64,000 bases of DNA from Chromobotia macracanthus (lineage: Eukaryota; Chordata; Actinopteri; Cypriniformes; Botiidae). The number at the start of each line of letters is the position of its first letter. Positions within the stretch are counted from its first letter, which is position 1. Location of the stretch: positions 13,371,001-13,435,000 of the forward strand of contig JAZGTH010000007.1 of the NCBI GenBank assembly GCA_036877525.1, given 5' to 3'. This document shows, one piece after another, positions 45,458-56,269 of the stretch. Below the pieces are notes generated by a model. The model saw only the letters and a list, made by a program, of their open reading frames with translations. It was not told where the DNA came from and searched no databases. The position numbers and the translations under genes are program-made.

Positions 45458-45475
45458 TAAACTAGTACTAGTTTA
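45458..45475. repeat. 18-bp perfect palindrome
   Basis: TAAACTAGTACTAGTTTA reads identically on both strands, followed by another GTACTAG at 45478-45484. Isolated; likely minor. Confidence 0.85.
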
Positions 45476-46910
45476 GAGTACTAGCAGAGATTCCTCCCAG
45501 TAACTAATCACCAAAAAGCTTCAGTAATTTCCACTAAGCACACATAATAAAATATAGACATTTATATCTGATTAATATAATTGAGCCAGAAACACAGTGA
45601 CAAACAACAGCCAGACCTGCACACAAGGTCTCAAGTGAATCAGTAAAAAAACCTGTTTTTGTTTATAACCAAACTAACCAAAATTTCCAGCACTACTTGT
45701 GAAGGTATTTTATGAAGGGGTTACTGCCTCATCTCGGCTCTTAAGCTGCATATACAATAAAATGTGAGAGTGATGACAAAACAAAAACAGTGATGTGGCG
45801 TTTTGACACGTTACACTGGTACTGGTTGGAAAAAGCTTGCTACTGGTTGTTTTGAAAACAGCTGAGCAACTGTCACACTACTAAAAATGTTAAATGAGAA
45901 GTGCTGCTGCTTGTAGTTACTCCCCGAGACTGAAACAGATGGACAGGATTATTTACACACGACTCTGGCCCTCAGTTCACACTGACTCACGTTGTGGATG
46001 TTGGCACAGACGCACATGCGTGGCTTCCTGACCAGCTCAAGTGCGGGAATGCAGTGTATGAATTGCGAGTGATTATGAACTAGACTGTGAGCAGCCCTGT
46101 TGTTATTATGCAGATGAAGCTGCGGATGCAGCATATTGTACAGATGCAGGGCAGCAGCTGCTGGTGCAGATGGCTGTTGTACGGCTCCATCAGCACACAG
46201 CTATTGTCTCCACTTCGATTGTTCTGAGACCAGAGACGTGGGCTTCCCAACAAGCCAAACGCAGTGAATTACCAAAGAGAAACGGAGAGCAGACAGGAAA
46301 TTTATACACACGAGGCCATGGGGACGACAATGCGCCTAACAGACACACAGTCATCAACATACACACCAACGTGGTGGCGTCAGTCAACTCTACTGCGCAG
46401 AGATGGCATGCGATGCAGTAATGCACACAGACATATGTCGAACCTCTGCTGTTGTTCTGAGCTGGTGCTGTTTAACCGGTGATGGAGAAAGCAAATTTTT
46501 GATTTGATAAATGTTGTGTTTACCCAACAGCCCTTCATAAATGCAACTTCCTGTTAAACTGAGATAACAAGCATCTCACTCTCAGTCTGGATTTCTTGTT
46601 CACATCTGATGGGTGGGGTATGTGACAGGCTTTGAGTGTAATTTGTCTCTGAATTCAAAATCTGATGTTCATCCTTTAATTTACTGCATAGTCTCTGAAC
46701 GTCACCAGCACAGGGGTTGAACCTGTCCTCAATTGGTTGACTGGTTGATCAATTAGTCATGCCTTGAATTGCTTTATAACTTTACCACTCACATCATTTC
46801 TGCTACAAACATGTCACACTCACACTCTCCACCATCACACTGCTGGGCCTGCCAGAAGCAGCAAAATAAAAAATTGCTGAAGCTGCAGGCCGTGAGTTGA
46901 TCTTTTATAA
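45476..46910. other. unique sequence with CpG-bearing block
   Basis: 45900-46480 is richer in CpG (GACGCACATGCGTGGC, ACACGAGGCCATGGGGACGA) and includes a 12-bp palindrome CAGCAGCTGCTG at 46152-46163. Antiparallel frames of 85 and 78 codons overlap here without domain features. It may be a regulatory element or noncoding exon. 45476-45900 and 46490-46910 are featureless. Confidence 0.4.
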
Positions 46911-47041
46911 ACTGTAGCTCAGTTGGTAGAACATGGTCCCAGCAACACCAAAGTCGTGGGTTTGATTCCCAGGGAACAAGCAAACTACATACGTTTAATG
47001 CACTGTAACCTGCTTTGGATTAAAGTGTCTCCTAAATACAT
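46911..47041 (+). mobile_element. tRNA-derived SINE
   Basis: TAGCTCAGTTGG at 46915-46926 matches the pol III A box exactly. GGTTTGATTCC within 46959-46969 is the B box with one C-to-T change. The body ends with CACTGTAACCTGCTTTGGAT near 47001 and CTAAATACATGAC, the LINE-like tail of a SINE family common in cyprinids. There is no mature tRNA acceptor pairing, so this is a SINE head, not a functional tRNA gene. Confidence 0.85.
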
Positions 47042-47078
47042 GACAACACCAGGATCATGGGTTCAAATTCCATGGAGC
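47042..47078 (+). mobile_element. second partial SINE head
   Basis: ACACCAGGATCATGGGTTCA followed by AATTCCATGG aligns with the B-box part of the SINE just upstream (AACACCAAAGTCGTGGG). The A box and body are missing. Either a tandem SINE truncated at both sides or a local duplication. Confidence 0.6.
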
Positions 47079-47109
47079 ACAAATTGATATATATGGTGGC
47101 CAACAGATC

Positions 47110-47165
47110 TCTGCACTGCAAATAAAGAAAACACATGCAAATAGAAAAAAGCACCTGCAATTTAA
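47110..47165. repeat. proto-repeat units before the 36-bp array
   Basis: CACTGCAAATAAAGAAAACA, CATGCAAATAGAAAAAAGCA and CCTGCAATTTAAAACAAAAT are three diverged ~20-bp units sharing TGCAAATA with the array unit (CACTGCAAATACTCACAACA). They may be the unexpanded ancestor of the minisatellite. Confidence 0.6.
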
Positions 47166-47172
47166 AACAAAA

Positions 47173-47196
47173 TTGTTAAACTAATTAGTTTAACAA
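47173..47196. repeat. 24-bp perfect palindrome at array boundary
   Basis: TTGTTAAACTAA followed at once by its reverse complement, giving a 24-bp palindrome with TAATTA at its centre. It ends 6 bp before the first full array unit. Confidence 0.95.
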
Positions 47197-47202
47197 CACA
47201 AT

Positions 47203-50200
47203 GCAAATACTCACAATACAACCAAATACTGACACACTGCAAATACTCACAACACAACCAAATACTGACACACTGCAAATACTCCCAACACAACCAAATA
47301 CTGACACACTGCAAATACTCACAACACAACAAAATACTGACACACTGCAAATACTCACAACACAACCAAATACTGACACACTGCAAATACTCACAACACA
47401 ACAAAATACTGACACACTGCAAATACTCACAACACAACCAAATACTGACACACTGCAAATACTCCCAACACAACCAAATACTGACACACTGCAAATACTC
47501 ACAACACAACCAAATACTGACACACTGCAAATACTCACAACACAACCAAATACTGACACACTGCAAATACTCACAACACAACCAAATACTGACACACTGC
47601 AAATACTCCCAACACAACCATATACTGACACACTGCAAATACTCCCAACACAACCAAATACTGACACACTGCAAATACTCCCAACACAACCAAATACTGA
47701 CACACTGCAAATACTCCCAACACAACCAAATACTGACACACTGCAAATACTCACAACACAACCAAATACTGACACACTGCAAATACTCACAACACAACCA
47801 AATACTGACACACTGCAAATACTCCCAACACAATCAAATACAGACACACTGCAAATACTCACAACACAACCATATACTGACACACTGCAAATACTCACAA
47901 CACAACCAAATACTGACACACTGCAAATACTCACAACACAACAAAATACTGACACACTGCAAATACTCCCAACACAATCAAATACAGACACACTGCAAAT
48001 ACTCACAACACAACCATATACTGACACACTGCAAATACTCACAACACAACCAAATAGTGACACACTGCAAATACTCACAACACAATCAAATACAGACACA
48101 CTGCAAATACTCCCAACACAACCATATACTGACACACTGCAAATACTCACAACACAACCAAATACTGACACACTGCAAATACTCCCAACACAACCAAATA
48201 CTGACACACTGCAAATACTCACAACACAGTCAAATACTGACACACTGCAAATACTCACAACACAACCAAATACTGACACACTGCAAATACTCACAACACA
48301 ACCAAATACTGACACACTGCAAATACTCACAACACAACCAAATACTGACACACTGCAAATACTCACAACACAACCATATACTGACACACTGCAAATACTC
48401 ACAACACAATCAAATACAGACACACTGCAAATACTCACAACACAACCATATACTGACACACTGCAAATACTCACAACACAACCAAATACTGACACACTGC
48501 AAACAAACACACTCACAACACAACACCAAATACTGACACACTGCAAATACTCACAAAACAGTCAAATACTGACACACTGCAAATACTCACAACACAACCA
48601 AATACTGACACACTGCAAATACTCACAACACAACCAAATACTGACACACTGCAAATACTCACAACACAACCAAATACTGACACACTGCAAATACTCACAA
48701 CACAACCAAATACTGACACACTGCAACTCACAACACAACAAATACTACACACACAACACAACCATATACTGACACACTGCAAATACTCACAACACAACAA
48801 AATACTGACACACTGCAAATACTCCCAACACAACCAAATACTGACACACTGCAAATACTCACAACACAACCAAATACTGACACACTGCAAATACTCACAA
48901 CACAACCAAATACTGACACACTGCAAATACTCACAACACAACCAAATACAGACACACTGCAAATACTCACAACACAACCAAATACTGACACACTGCAAAT
49001 ACTCACAACACAACAAAATACAGACACACTGCAAATACTCACAACACAACCATATACTGACACACTGTAAAAACTCACAACACAACCATATAATGACACA
49101 CTGCAAATACTCACAACACAACCATATACTGACACACTGCAAACACTCACAACACAACCAAATACAGACACACTGCAAATACTCACAACACAACCAAATA
49201 CTGACACACTGCAAATACTCACAACACAACCAAATACAGACACACTGCAAATACTCACAACACAACCAAATACTGACACAACCAAATACTCACAACACAC
49301 AAATACCAACAACTGCAAATACTCACAACACAACCAAATACTGACACACTGCAAATACTCACAACACAACCATATACTGACACACTGCAAATACTAAACA
49401 CAACACAACACAAATTGACACACTGCAAATACTCACAACACAACCAAATACTGACACACTGCAAATACTCACAACACAACCAAATACTGACACACTGCAA
49501 ATACTCACAACACAACCAAATACATGACACACTGCAAATACTCCCAACACAACCAAATACTGACACACTGCAAATACTCACAACACAACAAAATACAGAC
49601 ACACTGCAAATACTCACAACACAACCATATACTGACACACTGTAAAAACTCACAACACAACCATATAATGACACACTGCAAATACTCACAACACAACCAT
49701 ATACTGACACACTGCAAACACTCACAACACAACCAAATACAGACACACTGCAAATACTCACAACACAACCATATAATGACACACTGCAAACACTCACAAC
49801 ACAACCAAATACAGACACACTGCAAATACTCCCAACACAACCAAATACTGACACACTGCAAATACTCACAACACAACAAAATACAGATACACTGCAAATA
49901 CTCACAACACAACCAAATACTGACACACTGTAAAAACTCACAACACAACCATATAATGACACACTGCAAATACTCACAACACAACCAAATACTGACACAC
50001 TGCAAATACTCACAACACAACAAAATACAGACACACTGCAAATACTCACAACACAGTCAAATACTGACACACTGCAAATACTCACAACACAACAAAATAC
50101 AGACACACTGCAAATACTCACAACACAACCAAATACTGACACACTGTAAAAACTCACAACACAACCATATAATGACACACTGCAAATACTCACAACACAA

Positions 50201-50279
50201 CCAAATACTGACACACTGCAAATACTCACAACACAACCAAATACTGACACACTGCAAATACTCACAACACAACCAAATA
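47203..50279. repeat. 36-bp minisatellite, about 85 copies
   Basis: Period 36 over 3.08 kb. A unit reads AAATACTCACAACACAACC then AAATACTGACACACTGC, so it is itself a diverged dimer of ~18 bp. Variant bases recur: ACTCCC for ACTCAC, CCATATAC, ACAAAATAC, AATCAAATACAG, and TGTAAAAACTC with CATATAATG. Four length breaks lie near 48500, 48725-48760, 49277-49310 and 49395-49415. Because 36 is divisible by three, several frames stay open (523 codons on +, repeat TQPNTDTLQILT; 453 and 389 on -). These have no start context, splice signals or non-repeat domain, so I do not call a gene. The + strand is nearly G-free (about 2 G in 36). Confidence 0.97.
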
Positions 50280-50454
50280 AATGTGCTGTAGGTAGAACAG
50301 CAGAAACAGAATTATTTTCAGGGACCACAACAACTGATAGACCTGGTTGGAACAAGTGCAAACTGCTGCTGTAAAGTAAACATATAAAAGTGCTAAACAA
50401 AGTTGATGTCATATGTATGCACATTTTCTGACAATTCCAGGCTCTGAATTTTTA

Positions 50455-50965
50455 AATACTCCTCCTATTTATAAATTTACAATCCCCTATTTATGGGATT
50501 GTCACCAAACTTGACCAATATTATGCTAAGACATTGAAGATCCAAAATTGTGAAGTGATTTTTGATATCTCCAAAGGTGTTGCTATGGTGAGGCTATAAA
50601 ATTTTGAAAACAAATGGAAACAGGTGTCTCATTTCTTTTGTGTGCATTGAATGATTTTATTCAAACCTGAGCTGTATGTTTGGTCTTGGGGACTGATGAC
50701 AGATGTGGCTATTGTAAGTCACAGTTACAGCGCCATCAACTGGCAGAAGGAAGTGTTTAAAAGAGCGTTTAAACAGCGTTTAAAAGAGTAATTTTAAATT
50801 TACCAAAGTCACGTCAGCCTTGGTCACAAAAAGAAGAGATACTGAAGATGCTAAATTGTGAACAGATTGTTGATATCTTAAACAGTGTTGCCGTAGCAAG
50901 GCAATAAATTTGTGGCAAAAAGAGAAACAGGAAGTGTCTTAAATCTTCTGCATGCCTTAAGTGAT
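50455..50965. repeat. interspersed repeat with internal duplication
   Basis: Two related halves, about 50500-50660 and 50810-50960, share phrases such as AAATTGTGAA(G/C), TTGATATCT(C/T) and GGTGTTGCTATGG/AGTGTTGCCGTAG. Between them lies ACAGCGCCATCAACTGGCAG, a phrase I associate with a common teleost repeat. No coding capacity. Confidence 0.6.
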
Positions 50966-51589
50966 TTTCAGTATAATATAATCATACTGTTCTTCATCTT
51001 ATGTCATTAATTAATGTAACGTTATTCTTGGACAGGACTATTATAATGCGATTGTTAGTTTTTAGGATTTTTATCAAGTTAGGATGCTTCTGTAGTGAAG
51101 ATAAAGCACTTTGAAAGTTAGTATGTCATAGCTTTTGTCCTTAATGAGATCCTAAGTGAAATTGCTATAGTTACCAAACTTTTTAGATACAATTTTAAAT
51201 TGTTACATTTCGCCCCCTGAAATGTAAGTTTTTGTTTGTTTAACATCCTAATCATAAGATTTCATAGCCTTCTGGATACTAAAGGCCTGCCAGTCCAAAT
51301 AATATGAAACAGTATGCAAACAGGATAACTTTTATTACAATGTCACAAAATAATGATGTAAATAATAGCCTTTTGTTCAATTAATGGTTAAAACAAGTCA
51401 AAATAAGTTGGATATAATGTTTTAATGCTTTAAATCTACAAAGATTAAACACTAGATTAAACAAGATTAACCCCCAGTTCTTAATTTGCAGTGAGATGAG
51501 ACTGTCGGCCACTGTGTATATACTGATACAGTGTGAGTGAAATCAAATATACATGTGACTACTAATCTGGGTGACTAGTTGTCTAATAA
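50966..51589. other. AT-rich unique sequence
   Basis: A small triple repeat of AGATTAAAC at about 51442-51470. Otherwise nothing recognised. Confidence 0.45.
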
Positions 51590-52160
51590 TCAGAGTGGGT
51601 GTAAGACCTCTAAACAAGCTGCTGACCTTTTACCCAACCAGACCAACGAGACAAAACACCTTCACATTCCTCAAGCTGGCCTGAACCGTGGCAGCAGTCT
51701 GGAACGTCCTTCATAAACGAGATGCGTCAGGGTGATTTGGGCTCCACACAGAGAGGGCTGGTAGATATGCAGATATGTGTTGTCAGTTTTGCCCTCCGGG
51801 GGAACCATAGCTTGTCCGCTCGATGGAGCAGCTCTCCCCTGCTGAGCTGATCCGAGATCAGGCCACTACAAGCGCAGAGACCTCCTGGCCCTGTTCAGAC
51901 ATGACACCACCTCCACACACTACACGCTTTGTGTGCTGGGAGGAGGTCACACAAGTGTGTGTGTGTGCACTTAAGTGGTAGTGGCAGTTAAACAGTGTAA
52001 TGGTCAGAGAGGGTGATACTGATCTGATTCTACAGGGCGATACCTCTGACAGGAAGCATGACCTCTGACTCCAGTACAGCGAAAGAATGCCCTACCTCTC
52101 TTCATCCTGTCTTTTTATTAAGATTAATTAGAACGTGGAGAGGCTGTGTCTGTAGAGCAG
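51590..52160. other. candidate conserved noncoding block
   Basis: GC-richer repeat-free stretch with CpGs (CATAAACGAGATGCGTCAGG, TTGTCCGCTCGATGGAGC), a small GT tract at 51955-51967 and TAAGATTAATTAGAACG near 52119. No frame of note. Candidate enhancer at the left edge of the CNE-rich right end. Confidence 0.45.
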
Positions 52161-52429
52161 TGAAGGAGGGTAAAAGCAGAAAAACAGCTTAGTGGGAGAT
52201 TCTTTCGTGCACTAACTAATTTTAAAGCCATCAAGTTTAAAGTGTTAATGCAAGTGTGGTTGTGAATTTGTGTCAGTTTGTTCAGTAGTCCACATATTGT
52301 TATTGTTTGTTTACTGAGTGATTTAAAGGAAACATCAAACTTTTATTTTGTTTGCATTGTTAACTATTTAAAAACGTTTATATTTTAATTAAGTAGTGTT
52401 TGCCAGTGCAAAACTTCGCAATGCTAAAG

Positions 52430-52640
52430 TGTGGAAGCTTGATTGAATGCATTACTATGAAGCTGCTCTGAGTTGTTTTTTAGCAAGTTGATATGTGGCT
52501 GCTAAGGCATTGTGACTGTTTACTAAGCTGTTGCTAGGAGCTTCAAAGAGTTTTCTTGGTGGTTGCTAACTGGCTTGTGTCAAAAGAGCTCAACCCCACA
52601 GATTTTGTATCATCTTGTAGGTGAAATAAGTCTGATTGCT
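52430..52640. repeat. TTGCTAGGG family copy
   Basis: GGCTGCTAAGGCATTGTGAC, AAGCTGTTGCTAGGAGC and GTGGTTGCTAACTGG, then AAAGAGCTCAACCCCAC, repeat the phrases of the longer copy at 33176-33960. Diverged and shorter. Confidence 0.6.
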
Positions 52641-52715
52641 TAAAAACATCTAATACTTTATGCATCTATGTTTAATATGATCAATTGGAACAGTGATTCT
52701 TGCCTCAAAAAGCGG

Positions 52716-53036
52716 TAAAGGGTAGGGTAGGCAATTTCGGAGAGACTAGCAATAGCAAGGTAGCATAAGATTGCACCCTCCCTTTAGAGCACTCTCCAAA
52801 GCCACACCTTGTGACAGAATTGTCTGCGTGAGCACGGAGCATTGTAATGCTGATGTAATTACATCATTTGACAGGCAGGAGGGACAGGCATCCTTTCATT
52901 GCATTCTGACCAGATGTCATGATTGGCAGAACATGTTATAGCCCTAGATGTATATAAATCTATTTAGACCACTTAGTAATTGTGGAGTCTTTCAACCAGA
53001 ATAACAAAAAATGCTTCTGATAAAAATCGCCTTTAA
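52716..53036. mobile_element. non-autonomous repeat element
   Basis: GGTAGGGTAGGCAATTTCGG, GAGACTAGCAATAGCAAGGT and AGATTGCACCCTCCCTTTAG, ending in AAAAATCGCCTTTAAG, form an element I remember as recurrent in cyprinid genomes. Terminal inversion is weak. No frame. Confidence 0.55.
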
Positions 53037-53059
53037 GATAAATAGTGCTGAGTATTCTT

Positions 53060-53510
53060 CTGAAGTGCACCCACTGCCCCACATACAGGAAACTGATTAA
53101 CTGATGTTTCCTCTTCATATTGCTTTTTGAGAATCGATTACCTTAAAGCTCTCTACTGTAAAACTGGATCACATGCATATCAGGGTAATTTATTTACACT
53201 TCATTCTGTGGATATATTCAGAAAATATATTTGGCAACAGTGTTTTCCACATCAAGGTAAATTCAGCTTGACATCTCCCTGACATAATAAACAGAAACAC
53301 TATTTTGAAGTTTTGTACTATTTTCCATAGGCAAACTTCCTCTGTCCCAAATTATGAAAGCACAAGCAGTTTCAGTAGCAATTGCTCTAATATTTGCTCT
53401 CAGCTGAGAAAGTTCAGATACACGCAGTAATTTTACAGAACAGAAAAGACAAATGCGAGCTTCATTGTGTTTCAATTAGCATGTATGTTAAATCACATAA
53501 TTATGGAGTT
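53060..53510. other. candidate conserved noncoding block
   Basis: Repeat-free AT-moderate sequence with GAATCGATTACC near 53133, TCAATTAGCATG near 53473 and CACATAATTATGG near 53496. The 70-codon minus frame has no domain. Confidence 0.45.
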
Positions 53511-53589
53511 TTTTGACATCCAAGAAATTTTAAATCTTATTAGGTTAAATATATAATACTGTCATGATACTTTGACCTCACAACAAAAA

Positions 53590-53880
53590 CACTTTGACAG
53601 ATCAGCGCAGCCCGGTGTCAGCCCTCTGCTGGGCCTCAGAGCAGAGCTGTGAGTGGGGGTGTGGAGAAGCAGGTTTCCCACAGCTGTGCTGCTCCATCAG
53701 CCCTTTAAAGCCGCTCCTTAGGGAGCGACCACTTCTCCCAGACTCTGACATCTACACCGCTTGTCATATGGTCCAATTTGGTCAATACCGTCACACTGCT
53801 GCTGCGTCGCAATAGATTAACCAGATGCCCAGAAAACAGGAACAATATCTGGGCTTACAAATAAAATGTTGATATGTTGT
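53590..53880. other. GC-rich candidate conserved noncoding block
   Basis: CpG-bearing repeat-free sequence (GATCAGCGCAGCCCGGTG, TTAGGGAGCGACC) with GCAATAGATTAACC near 53809. A 73-codon frame here lacks domain features. Confidence 0.45.
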
Positions 53881-55004
53881 GGCAACAGAGAGTTCTGAAT
53901 ACTGCAACCACAGGCCCTCTGTGGTTTGTGGTTTAAAGTGTTAATAATGAAGGAACTGAGTTGGTATCAATAAACTCTGCTCTCAATATCAGACTCCTTT
54001 ATGCAGCTCTGATATAAATGCACAGTTTAATAGCACATAATCCAGTCCTCATGATTAATCACACAAACAGAGGGCAGAAGTGTTTAGTCAGCAGAAGCTC
54101 TCCAGAAAAGCCTGTCAATTAATATGTCATTTACACCCCATTCAGCCTCCAAATGCATGTTTAAATTTGATTAAAGTCTGTCTGTTTAAGTGCTAGTTCC
54201 AATAAAGGCGATGTAATGGGTGAAAAGGATTAGTGTCTGCCACACAAAGCCGGTCCCCAAAGTGCTCTTTGACTCTTCTGTTGTCGCAGTTACAGCCGGG
54301 TCTGCATGGGGCTGATCTGATTGGAGGGCCCAGAGGGGAGGGGCCCCCCAGTCACCAGGGCATTGTTAGCGCCGTCAAAATGGCCTAAGAAGAATGGCTG
54401 ATTATGCAGCTACATCCAGCACTGCTAACAGGGAGTGGATTTGAATTTCTAACACAGCAGATGTTTGCTGGGTGCCTCCGTGGAGCGCATATACTGTTAT
54501 GCTAATTTAGCAGTGTTTCCTTTCAGCCCAGCCCAGAGTTGTCGGAGCAAACACACAGCTCCTTCTGTCAAACTCATAATTGGCCATTATTGATATTAAT
54601 TAACATTTTTGCTGCCCATTTTCATTTCTTGACCCAGTATCTGTTAGTAAATCCAGTTACTGTGGGCCATTAGAGGCATGGAAATCCAGGGGACCTCATG
54701 CTAGTCACAAGCCATTTATCAGAAAAGAACACAGGCCAATTAGTGCGGCATGGAGACAGTTGTCTTGATTTGCCTCTGACTACTTTTGATCACCATTATA
54801 AATTGCTAATAGGGCAGCAAGAGTAGTGCTCAGTCTGCTGGGGGCAGAGGCAGGAAGTCTGTGACACACAAGAGGGGCAGCAACAAGAGCGGCCCATCAG
54901 ACGCTGTTTACTGTGGGGCCCTGTGATGTCATGGCTCATCATACTCGGCAGCAAGTCAGTCAAACTAATGAGGCCCAAAGCATGCAGAGTCTGGGCTTAC
55001 TTAC
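53881..55004. other. long candidate conserved noncoding cluster
   Basis: Over 1.1 kb with no simple repeat or transposon, dense in TAAT cores: CATGATTAATCACAC near 54051, CATTATTGATATTAATTAAC near 54585, GGCCAATTAGTGCGG near 54733, ATAAATTGCTAATAGGGC near 54798. GC-rich spacer GGGGAGGGGCCCCCCAGTC near 54333. No exon or frame of interest. Probably several CNEs in a row. Confidence 0.55.
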
Positions 55005-55045
55005 ATTGTTTTGTCAGAGGGTTACCGTCCCTCTGACAAAACAAT
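55005..55045. repeat. perfect 17-bp hairpin with 7-base loop
   Basis: ATTGTTTTGTCAGAGGG at 55005-55021 and its exact reverse complement at 55029-55045 flank TTACCGT. Stem identity is complete. It sits inside the densest candidate CNE cluster. Both arms contain TGTCAG/CTGACA, a TALE homeodomain-type core. Could be a palindromic binding platform, an RNA hairpin, or a recent fold-back duplication. Confidence 0.95.
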
Positions 55046-55560
55046 ACCGTGAAAAATCCTGAATCACAACAGCACTTCATATTGAATAGTTCAACCCATT
55101 ATTCTACAATAAGGGCCAACGCTTAAAGTTTTTATCGCCACAGATCAAGAGATCATAATAGGAGCATATTGACAGATATTTTTCTTGCAATGCTCTGAGG
55201 GACCAGCTGCAGCAGGAAAATATATCAGAACCCCATCATCAGTGCTGGGATCTCCGGTGTAAAATCAATAGTGAAGCATAGAAGGCCGGAGTTTTCACTG
55301 CTCCCTTCCGTCATTTAAAAAGACTCCGATGCTCCCCAGGGACTTAGTAACTTAGCAACCATGCAGTTTCTCCAATTAAGCATACGATACCACACTGCCA
55401 TTGTTGTTTCCGCAACCCTTTGTTGCAAATATTGATGTGAGGATGAAATCAGAAGAGAATCACCTTTGAGTCTGATTTACCTGCATGCTGCCATCACCAG
55501 CTCTGCTCAGAGCCGTTCAAGTGTCCATCAGTGAAGCAGAGGACCAACTAAGCCAAAGCA
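55046..55560. other. candidate conserved noncoding block
   Basis: Continues the cluster to the right of the hairpin, repeat-free, with CAATTAAGCATACGATACC near 55373, TTGTTGCAAATATTGATG near 55421 and CpG-bearing GATCTCCGGTG near 55250. Confidence 0.5.
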
Positions 55561-55776
55561 AGCCACAGTCACACAACTGTCCCCTGCATGTATGTGTGCA
55601 TTATTGCAACATACCATACAGCTAATGAATATTCAAAAAAGAAAAAACAGCAGACATAAAATGAAAAGGCATTGAGATACGGCATTACCTACATTATCTC
55701 AAAACTCTACAACTGCATAGAAGAACCATAAATGCACAGGTCAAAATCCTGTGAAACTACTTTAATTATTGTACAT

Positions 55777-56040
55777 TTAAAGGTGACGCATGTAGTTTTA
55801 TCAAAGGTAAAATACTTTCTCCCACTATAAGTGCTCTAATTGTATGTTATACTCTGTGGCACTATAAAAACATTCCTCTGTTTGTTGGAGTGTCCCAATC
55901 ACATGACACGGCAACATTGGTCAACCAATGGTGTGAGTTTAAGCCAGAACTATCTGCTAAATATTAGAAAACGTTTTCACAGTCATAATTTTGTTAGGTG
56001 ATGTTAGGGGGCGCAACTTTAGGAGTTACTTTGTGATAGT
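55777..56040. mobile_element. probable non-autonomous repeat element
   Basis: Starts TTAAAGGTGACGCATGTAGT and ends GGGGGCGCAACTTTAGGAG followed by TTACTTTGTGATAGT. The phrases GTGGCACTATAAAAACATTC and GGCAACATTGGTCAACCAAT resemble recalled cyprinid repeats. Ends are only roughly placed. Confidence 0.4.
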
Positions 56041-56269
56041 CAAGATTATAGCTGCAGATTACCAGCTACTGCAAACCCTTAGCATTTGGCAACATATCCT
56101 TATAAGCATTGTTAATGCATCACAGATTACATCAGAAAACCTCTGACTGATCAAAGTGTCATTTGTGGTGTTTAGCCTCTTCTCAGCATGCTTGTGAAGT
56201 CCCCTGTGTCTTGTCCAGTGTACTGGAACTCATGACTGTGACTGTGTTTCTGTGTGAGACTTCTCCCAC

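Noticed and set aside
46911..46985. functional tRNA gene
   Set aside because: A and B boxes are present, but the acceptor stem does not pair, the B box is mutated and a SINE tail follows.
47201..48772. 523-codon + strand frame (and long minus-strand frames) as a repeat protein gene
   Set aside because: All are translations of a 36-bp tandem repeat whose length is a multiple of three. Several frames on both strands are open at once, with no non-repeat domain, promoter or splice context.
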